A DNA stretch of 41,321 bases from NCBI GenBank assembly GCA_024404875.1, contig JAKSPK010000020.1, forward strand, positions 1 to 41,321, written 5' to 3'. Shown here piece after piece: positions 7,632-14,020 of the stretch. Positions within the stretch are counted from its first letter, which is position 1. Each line of letters starts with the position of its first letter. Below the pieces are notes generated by a model, which was not told where the DNA came from, did no database searches, and was given only the letters and a program-made list of their open reading frames with translations. Origin of the DNA: Oscillospiraceae bacterium. Lineage in GTDB: Bacteria; Bacillota; Clostridia; Oscillospirales; Ruminococcaceae. The position numbers and the translations under genes are program-made.

Positions 7632-10600
7632 ATGCTTCAGGAGCGTCCGGTTTTTGCTCTTTGCACATCCCGCATCCATGATCCGGAGATACTGGAAAGC
7701 GTAAAGGCATTCATCGCCGAAGCACATAAGCGCGGCTATGCAGTGCTGGTCTTTAACGCTGGACTCAGCCAGTCACCGGCCAGCGGCCGTGACCGCAGCT
7801 GCTACAGCGTCTATGATCTGATCCCCTTCCGCATCGTTGATATGATCGTGATTATGAATGAGACGATCGGTGACAATGTCGTTGCAGAAACAATCTCTGC
7901 GATTGCCAAAGAACACCGTATCCCGATCATGGCGTATGACGGCAAAATGGAAAATGTGCCGTCTGTTTTTTCATATTCCGATCTGTCATTCAGCCGGGTG
8001 CTGGATCATATCTTCGGCGAACACGGATGCAAACGTGTTAATCTGCTGACCGGTACCCGCGGCCATTACGCTTCGGAAAGCATGGTCATGGCATATATCG
8101 AAATGCTCCGCAAACACGGCCTCCCCTTGGAGGAGGACCGCATCGGCTACGGCCTGTTCGCTGAACAGCCGACAGCCGATGCCGTTGCGCGTTTTCTCAG
8201 CAAGGACACGCCGGAGGCGATCGTCTGTGCCAATGATATCATAGCAATGACTGTCTGCGCAGTTCTGAACAGCCACGGCCTGCGCGTCCCGGAGGATGTG
8301 ATCGTTACCGGCTTGGACGGCAGTGTCAAGGAGCGCTTCCACAGCCCCCGCCTGACGGCCTGCCAGAAGGACTATGAGCGGCTCAGCGCTGTCGCGCTGG
8401 ATACCGCTGAACTGATTCTCGACGGCGAAGATGTCAGCTTGAATATCGAGATCGAGCCGATGCTGCGCATCTCCGAATCCTGCGGCTGCCATGTCACGGA
8501 GCACCGCGACCAGAACTTCGCAATCCGCGACCTGACACATCGCCTCGACATCATGATCAATCAGGAAGAGGAGGAGCACTGGCTGCTCGGTGAAATGCTC
8601 GAACGCAAGCAGCCAACCGTCATTGACTATCTGGATGTACTCGTGCCGAATATGCCTGACCAGTCCTATCTCTGTCTGCGTGATTCGCTGAGTCCGGATC
8701 TGGATGAAAATGTCCTGCACAGCTTCGGCGAGAGCGGCGAGCTGATGAGCGCCGTCACGCATAAGGGCAAGGAGAAGCAGTTCTCGATCCTCGCACGGAA
8801 CGGTCTGATCCCGGAGCTTGACAACATCCTCGTGACAGGAAAAGCAGTCTTTTTCTGTTCAATCTATATGTTCGATGAGATCTACGGCTACTACTCTTAT
8901 TTCGGCGATGAACTGGATGAGGAATCCTTTAAGCTGCCGAAATATATCCATACCGCCGGCAATGTCATCGGCTCCAGTCTTGCAACCTCACGGCTCCAGG
9001 CGCTCAACCAGAAGCTTATGGTCGCCCGTGTCCGCGATTCACTGACCGGTCTGCTCAATCTGCACGGTGCTCTTAAAGTGCTGCATGAGCGCGTCGCTGC
9101 AGAGCCAAAGGGCGGCGAGCTGATGATGATCGTCATCGGCCTGAACCGCCTCAGCCAGATCAACAGCATTTTCGGACGCGCTGAAGGCGATCAGGCCCTG
9201 CTGAGCCTTGCCTCCGCGATCACGGACAGCATCGACAGCGCTGCTGTTTCCGCCCGAATCGGCGGCGATGAATTTCTCATTGCATTTCTCGGCAAAGGCA
9301 GCCATAACAATACTGCAGAAGCGCTCATCAGTGTGCTGCGCAAGCGCATGGAAAGCTACAATCAGGTCTCCGGCAAAAGCTATACTATGGAGATCTCCGT
9401 CGGCAGAGTTGCTGCACCGGTCAACAGTGCGCTTTCCATCGAGCAGCTCCTCAATGAAGCGATCACACTGAAAGATGCACAGCACATTAACGAGGATCCC
9501 GATGCAAAGCCTGCGATCCCGGACGATGAAGCTGCGCAGATGGAGCGCGTCATCAGCGAGAATCTGCTGACATATCATTTCCAGCCGATCATCAGCGTCA
9601 AGACCGGCCAGATCTATGCTTATGAAGCACTCATGCGCACGGCAGGCGGTATTCATATTTCCCCGCTGACGCTGCTGAACTATGCAACCTATGCCGGACG
9701 GCTCTATGAGATCGAATGGCTGACCTATAACAATATTCTGAAATATATCGCGGCGAACCGCGAACAATTCACGGACAAGCGTATCTTTATCAACAGCATT
9801 CCCGGACACTTCCTCAAAGAAACAGATTTTCTCAAGATCCGCGCGAAGTACGGTGACATCCTCTCCCAGCTCGTAGTGGAATTCACTGAACAGGCGGAAA
9901 CTGAAGGCGAAGAGCTGCGCACAATGCAGATGCGCTGCCGCGACAATAAAATGGATATCGCAGTCGATGACTACGGCACCGGCTATTCCAATATCTCCAA
10001 TCTGCTCCGGTATTCGCCGAATTATGTAAAGATCGACCGCAGTCTGATCTCCAGCATCCATGAGGAACCGAAGAAGCAGCATTTCGTCACGAACATTATC
10101 GAGTTTGCCCACGCAAATGGCTTTATGGCGCTGGCGGAGGGTGTCGAAACGATCGAAGAGCTGCGTGCAGTCGTCCGCTTTGGCGCAGATCTCATTCAGG
10201 GCAATTTCACTTCCCTGCCGTCGCCGATCCCGCTGGAGACGATCCCCGGCCGGATCAGCTCGATGATCCTTAAATTTGCTGCGAATGCAACAAAGCAGAT
10301 CATCCAGAAGACCTATATGCTTTCCGGCGAAGAATCCGTCAGTCTGCCGCAGCTCGATGCGGAGCATTATACGGATCTTTTCGTATCGCAGCCGCGGCTG
10401 GAGATCATCGGCGATTTCCACGAATCCAGCGCGGTGCATATCAAGATCCAGGACAACACTGACTGTCACCTGATCCTGCGCAATGTGCATTTCAGGCTGC
10501 CTGTGCAGAATGCTTCACCGGCAATCATGCTCGGCAAAAATTCTCATGTGACACTGGAATTTCAGGGCGACAACCGCATGGACAACGGCGGCATTCTCGT

Positions 10601-11342
10601 ACCGGAGAGCAGTACGCTCCATCTCACCGGCAAGGGCAATCTCAGCATCCGTGCGGATGACACCAAAGCTTTCGCAATCGGCAACGATCCTGACCTTGCC
10701 TGCGGCGATCTGAATATCGACCTTGCAGGATGTCTCACGATCCTTTCCAATGCCAGCCAGTGCATCGGCATCGGCTCCGGCAGCAGCAAGGGACAGTCCA
10801 TTTCCATTACCGGCACCAAGCTCTTCTTCGAGATGACTGGTAAAAACGGTGTCTGCGTCGGCACGCTGGAAGGTAATCCGAAAATCCGGCTTTCCGGCTG
10901 CGAGGCTGTTTTCTCGCTTTGTATGGCAAACAGCATTGCGCTCGGCTCGGCCGAAGGCAAACCGGAAATCCTCTGCAATACCGTTAGCCTGACAGTTCAC
11001 GGCTCCGGTTCAATGATCTGCTGTGTCGGCTCAGAGCAGGGCGGCGCCGACATCGTTCTGCGCGATTCGATGATCTGCGCAGAGCTGACCGGACAGTGCA
11101 TCCTCATCGCCGGCTCCAGCAACGGTACGCCGAAGATCGCGCTCCACCAGTGCAAAGCAGAGGTTCGGATCGAGGGCACAACGGCAATGGACTTCGGAAG
11201 CTGTGAAGGTGATGCCGAGCTGCTGCTCGTAGACTCTCATTTTGACATAGCAATTCAAAGCGCAAAAGCAATGCATTTCGCTGCAGCTCCTAATCATCTC
11301 GTACAGACGGGCGGCAGCTCCAAGGTGGCGATCAATCAATGA
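7632..11342 (+). CDS. Cyclic-di-GMP protein: LacI-like sensor, GGDEF, EAL and C-terminal solenoid repeats
   Basis: The 1236-residue protein has no signal peptide or membrane helix, so it should be cytoplasmic. Residues about 5-285 resemble the ligand-binding domain of LacI-type regulators (AIVCANDIIAMTVCAVLNSH, PEDVIVTGLDG) but lack the DNA-binding headpiece. A linker region follows. The GGDEF domain has an intact IGGDEF at about 543-548 (diguanylate cyclase) with no evident RxxD inhibitory site. The EAL domain (about 640-880) keeps YEALMR, VVEFTEQ, DDYGTG (about 779), KIDRSLI and AEGVET, so phosphodiesterase activity is plausible. The last 350 residues contain about seven repeats of 28-31 residues built on the pattern hydrophobic-GS-x-x-G-x-P-x-I, a likely beta-solenoid. 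The ribosome site is AGGAAAGGGG. The stop overlaps the plsY start (ATGA). Confidence 0.92.
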   Translation: MLQERPVFALCTSRIHDPEILESVKAFIAEAHKRGYAVLVFNAGLSQSPASGRDRSCYSVYDLIPFRIVDMIVIMNETIGDNVVAETISAIAKEHRIPIMAYDGKMENVPSVFSYSDLSFSRVLDHIFGEHGCKRVNLLTGTRGHYASESMVMAYIEMLRKHGLPLEEDRIGYGLFAEQPTADAVARFLSKDTPEAIVCANDIIAMTVCAVLNSHGLRVPEDVIVTGLDGSVKERFHSPRLTACQKDYERLSAVALDTAELILDGEDVSLNIEIEPMLRISESCGCHVTEHRDQNFAIRDLTHRLDIMINQEEEEHWLLGEMLERKQPTVIDYLDVLVPNMPDQSYLCLRDSLSPDLDENVLHSFGESGELMSAVTHKGKEKQFSILARNGLIPELDNILVTGKAVFFCSIYMFDEIYGYYSYFGDELDEESFKLPKYIHTAGNVIGSSLATSRLQALNQKLMVARVRDSLTGLLNLHGALKVLHERVAAEPKGGELMMIVIGLNRLSQINSIFGRAEGDQALLSLASAITDSIDSAAVSARIGGDEFLIAFLGKGSHNNTAEALISVLRKRMESYNQVSGKSYTMEISVGRVAAPVNSALSIEQLLNEAITLKDAQHINEDPDAKPAIPDDEAAQMERVISENLLTYHFQPIISVKTGQIYAYEALMRTAGGIHISPLTLLNYATYAGRLYEIEWLTYNNILKYIAANREQFTDKRIFINSIPGHFLKETDFLKIRAKYGDILSQLVVEFTEQAETEGEELRTMQMRCRDNKMDIAVDDYGTGYSNISNLLRYSPNYVKIDRSLISSIHEEPKKQHFVTNIIEFAHANGFMALAEGVETIEELRAVVRFGADLIQGNFTSLPSPIPLETIPGRISSMILKFAANATKQIIQKTYMLSGEESVSLPQLDAEHYTDLFVSQPRLEIIGDFHESSAVHIKIQDNTDCHLILRNVHFRLPVQNASPAIMLGKNSHVTLEFQGDNRMDNGGILVPESSTLHLTGKGNLSIRADDTKAFAIGNDPDLACGDLNIDLAGCLTILSNASQCIGIGSGSSKGQSISITGTKLFFEMTGKNGVCVGTLEGNPKIRLSGCEAVFSLCMANSIALGSAEGKPEILCNTVSLTVHGSGSMICCVGSEQGGADIVLRDSMICAELTGQCILIAGSSNGTPKIALHQCKAEVRIEGTTAMDFGSCEGDAELLLVDSHFDIAIQSAKAMHFAAAPNHLVQTGGSSKVAINQ

Positions 11343-11986
11343 ATACTGAACTTGTTATTCTATGCTATGCCGGTGCAATCCTGACCGGATATCTGTTCGG
11401 CAATATCAATACTGCTGCGATTCTGGCAAAGCTGAAAGGTTTCGATATCCGGAAAAAGGGCTCAGGCAATGCCGGCGCATCGAATGCTTATCTGACAATG
11501 GGCAAATCGGCGGCGACGTTTTCCGCGATCGTAGATATTTTCAAGGCATTCATCCCGGTCTGGTTCACGCTGCACATCCTGCATTTGCCGGATGAACTGC
11601 GGCATATCCCCGTCGTTACCGGCTTCTCGGTCATTATCGGGCATATATTCCCGTTCTGGATGAAGTTCAGGGGCGGCAAGGGCTTCGCCTCTCTGCTCGG
11701 CATGAATCTCGCGCTGAACTGGAAATTCTTCTTCTTCTGCGTCGGAATCCTTGCAGTCATCATGCTGTTCACACGCTATATTGCGCTGGCAACCGTATGC
11801 TGCGCAATCGCGCTGCCGATCTGGTGGTTTTCCCGGACGGGTGATGTGCCGGAAACGGTGCTGTTCAGTCTGGTGACGGTCATCGTCATCTGGAAGCATA
11901 TCCCGAATTTCAAGCGCATCATGAGCGGAACAGAGCTGATCCCCGCCTCCCCTGTCAATTCGGAAAAGGAACAGGAATCAGCCTGA
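11339..11986 (+). CDS. plsY: Acyl-phosphate:glycerol-3-phosphate acyltransferase
   Basis: PlsY transfers an acyl group from acyl phosphate to glycerol-3-phosphate, the first step of phospholipid synthesis in most Gram-positives, in the cytoplasmic membrane. The 215-residue protein has the multi-helix PlsY layout and its three cytoplasmic motifs: GSGNAGASNAY (about 42-52), GHIFPFWMKFRGGKGFAS (about 102-119), and the third near NFKRIMSGTEL at the C-terminus. The hydrophilic tail after residue 200 is short. The ATG overlaps the stop of the cyclic-di-GMP gene by 4 bases and has no strong ribosome site of its own, so translation is probably coupled. A terminator follows directly. Confidence 0.95.
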   Translation: MNTELVILCYAGAILTGYLFGNINTAAILAKLKGFDIRKKGSGNAGASNAYLTMGKSAATFSAIVDIFKAFIPVWFTLHILHLPDELRHIPVVTGFSVIIGHIFPFWMKFRGGKGFASLLGMNLALNWKFFFFCVGILAVIMLFTRYIALATVCCAIALPIWWFSRTGDVPETVLFSLVTVIVIWKHIPNFKRIMSGTELIPASPVNSEKEQESA

Positions 11987-12008
11987 GCATCCCGCTAATC
12001 CTATACAA

Positions 12009-12049
12009 AAAACAGGCAGATACACCGATAACGGGTATCTGCCTGTTTT
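12009..12049. terminator. Bidirectional terminator between plsY and the VanY-like gene
   Basis: Arms 12009-12023 and 12035-12049 (AACAGGCAGATAC and complement) form a long stem with A tracts on one side and T tracts on the other. It can serve both convergent genes. Confidence 0.9.
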
Positions 12050-12065
12050 ATTTGCAGTCCTGCGT

Positions 12066-13103
12066 TCAGCTGAGTCCGCTTGTCCATGTGTCCTGATTAT
12101 CCCAGCCAAGCTCTGCAGTAATGAAGAAGCCGTGCTTGTTGTTGCCGGAAATCTTATATTTGCATTCGGCAGGGCAAGGGACATCTGTTTCCAACGCGGG
12201 GTTATTCGGATCAACGGAAACATAGTAGATTTCATAAGACCGGCCGAGCTGATCCTTGACGGCCAGATGTGCCCCGTCTGCGGGACTCGATTCCAACAGA
12301 TCGAGATATTCCTCCAGACAGAGATTATTCTTATACATATACCACGAATGCGGCACGCCGACATAGCGCAGGATACACGGCTGATTGTCAACATGTGTAT
12401 AATCGGACTTGCCCTCCGGATAACGCTGAATGAAGCCGTATTCTGCGCAATGCTCCAGGATCCAGCCGGTATCGCCCTCGGTAGAATACTCCATAAACAT
12501 TCCGTTGACATAAAGCCCCAGTTCAAAGGAATAACCGGATTCCAGCTCATTACCGCCGGGAATCGCTGCCGAAACACCGCTTGTCGTGCCGGCCGCTGCT
12601 AATTCGGTTTCATAGCGCTGCTTCTGTTCCTCATAGGAGACATAGGCATTACGGACAAGCAGATCTCTGCGGCCGGTCGCCTCGAAATATTTCGCGGCAA
12701 GCTGATTCAGCGCCAGCGTCGCTTCATCCATGAGATAAACCTGCATATCACGCGTCGTGATGTATTCATTCTTCTGCTCGAAAACCGAAACAAGTCCCTC
12801 GTCAACCTCTGTGGTCGGAAAATCGGAATTGATCATAACGAGCGGTCCGTGATGGAGCTTTGCAGTCTCATAAAGAAAAGTCGTGAGCTTCAGTGCATTG
12901 GGATCCTCGGAACTTTCCGCTTCGGAATCCGACACGCTGATCTCAGCCTCGCTGACCGGCTCCGGCACGAGCGACTCCATGCCGTTTAAGACCATGCGCA
13001 CACCGAATGCGCCGGCGGCGAGAAGCGCGATCAGAATCAGTCCGGCGATCACTCCCTTCGGAGATTTGCGCAGTTCTTTTCCGGATGAACGATAGTGAGC
13101 CAT
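12066..13103 (-). CDS. Degenerate VanY-like (M15 peptidase family) membrane-anchored protein
   Basis: This 345-residue protein has a cytoplasmic N-terminus, one membrane helix (about 18-40), an acidic Ser-rich linker, and an outer domain whose order of motifs follows VanY D,D-carboxypeptidases: NAYVSYEEQ, SGYSFELGLYVN, WILEHCAEYGFIQRYPEGK, and QPCILRYVG. In active family members these read SYRS..Q, SxHxxGxAxD and EPWHYRYVG. Here the zinc ligands His and Asp of the first metal motif, and the Glu and His of the last, are replaced. I infer a catalytically dead relative that may bind peptidoglycan stems or regulate another enzyme. AAGGAG lies about 29 bases before the only sensible ATG, and a hairpin GCGGC/GCCGC lies between them. 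The C-terminal 60 residues are unrecognised. Confidence 0.8.
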   Translation of the reverse strand: MAHYRSSGKELRKSPKGVIAGLILIALLAAGAFGVRMVLNGMESLVPEPVSEAEISVSDSEAESSEDPNALKLTTFLYETAKLHHGPLVMINSDFPTTEVDEGLVSVFEQKNEYITTRDMQVYLMDEATLALNQLAAKYFEATGRRDLLVRNAYVSYEEQKQRYETELAAAGTTSGVSAAIPGGNELESGYSFELGLYVNGMFMEYSTEGDTGWILEHCAEYGFIQRYPEGKSDYTHVDNQPCILRYVGVPHSWYMYKNNLCLEEYLDLLESSPADGAHLAVKDQLGRSYEIYYVSVDPNNPALETDVPCPAECKYKISGNNKHGFFITAELGWDNQDTWTSGLS

Positions 13104-13294
13104 ATGTATTTTCAGCGGCAGCTTCGCCGCATCTCCTTTCCTTGTGTATGGACATCGGATATATTCTATTGATGTATCAATTTAATCGTGAATGATGGAT
13201 GCGCTTTCTTCCGTGAAACAAGACATGGTGATCTATCGCAGTATCACGGCAAAAAGACAAACAAACAACATCAGAATATCGTTTGCACCTCAAT

Positions 13295-13300
13295 ATTATA
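13295..13300 (-). promoter_or_regulatory. Extended -10 box of the VanY-like gene
   Basis: The minus strand reads TGGTATAAT, an extended -10 element, without a good -35 box. Confidence 0.5.
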
Positions 13301-13501
13301 CCATAGTATATTTGAAAAATGGAACTGCCGCTTCAAACTTTGTCAGGAATGCCAAAAAACGCAGGCCGCGTTCCGAAAATGCTAACAAAAATGCCCTTCC
13401 TTTTGTGTACTGGCGGACAAACATAGAAATGATTGTGAAAAACATGTGAAAAACAAAGATTAATTTCGTAAATACTCACAAATGCAATTTTTACGCTGAT
13501 G

Positions 13502-13510
13502 TGTTATAAT
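13502..13510 (+). promoter_or_regulatory. Extended -10 promoter of mscL
   Basis: TGTTATAAT is a perfect extended -10 element; no clear -35 box is at 16-18 bases. Confidence 0.65.
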
Positions 13511-13562
13511 AGAGGTATACTACTGCGGAGATGTACCGCATAAAAGAAAGGATGTATACATT

Positions 13563-13967
13563 ATGGGTTTTCTGAAAGAATTTAAGGAATTCGCACTCAA
13601 GGGCAATGTCATGGATATGGCAATCGGTGTTATCATCGGCGGCGCATTCCAGGGCATCGTTACCTCGCTGACCGAGAATTTCATCAACCCGCTCATCGCA
13701 GTCTGCACCGGCGGCGCAGGTGAGGACGGCGTGCAGATCGGCGGCAAATTCACGATCCGCGGCGTTGATTTCGGTTACGGCGCATTCCTTTCGTCTATCG
13801 TCAATTTTCTTATCATTGCACTGATCCTGTTCATCATGCTCAAGGCAGTCAACAAGGCAATGGAGATCGGCAAGAAGAAAGAAGAGGCGAAGCCTGCAGA
13901 GCCTCCGAAGGAAGAAGTCCTGCTCACTGAGATCAGAGATCAGCTCGTCGCACTCAACAAAAAATAA
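13563..13967 (+). CDS. mscL: Large-conductance mechanosensitive channel
   Basis: MscL opens under membrane tension to release solutes on hypo-osmotic shock. The 134-residue length is normal. The N-terminal amphipathic helix and first pore helix read GFLKEFKEFALKGNVMDMAI and then GVIIGGAF, the signature of the family. A periplasmic loop (about 50-70) leads to TM2 (about 72-95, LSSIVNFLIIALILFIMLKA). The C-terminal EEVLLTEIRDQLVALNKK helix is the usual cytoplasmic bundle. An AAAGGA ribosome site precedes the ATG. It is monocistronic, with an extended -10 promoter and a strong terminator. Confidence 0.97.
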   Translation: MGFLKEFKEFALKGNVMDMAIGVIIGGAFQGIVTSLTENFINPLIAVCTGGAGEDGVQIGGKFTIRGVDFGYGAFLSSIVNFLIIALILFIMLKAVNKAMEIGKKKEEAKPAEPPKEEVLLTEIRDQLVALNKK

Positions 13968-13980
13968 TCCTGCATATCAA

Positions 13981-14020
13981 CGAAGCGCTACACAAAATGT
14001 GCAGCGCTTCGTTTTGTTTT
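13981..14020 (+). terminator. Terminator of mscL
   Basis: CGAAGCGCT (13981-13989) pairs with AGCGCTTCG (14003-14011), followed by TTTTGTTTT. It abuts the end of the convergent sbcC gene. Confidence 0.9.

Larger units (their letters stand above)
13104..13562. other. Divergent intergenic region between the VanY-like gene and mscL
   Basis: It holds an extended -10 box for the minus-strand gene (13295-13300), which implies a leader of about 185 bases, and the mscL promoter. The 14-base palindrome ATTGATGTATCAAT at 13168-13181 also occurs at 35342-35355. Otherwise AT-rich, with no further gene seen. Confidence 0.5.

Noticed and set aside
9039-10490. Long open frame (483 codons) antisense to the GGDEF-EAL gene
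   Set aside because: It lies opposite clear GGDEF and EAL motifs, and its translation has no domain pattern. It is a by-product of codon bias, as are similar antisense frames at 3688-4716, 1983-3164, 15898-17136 and 39357-40523.
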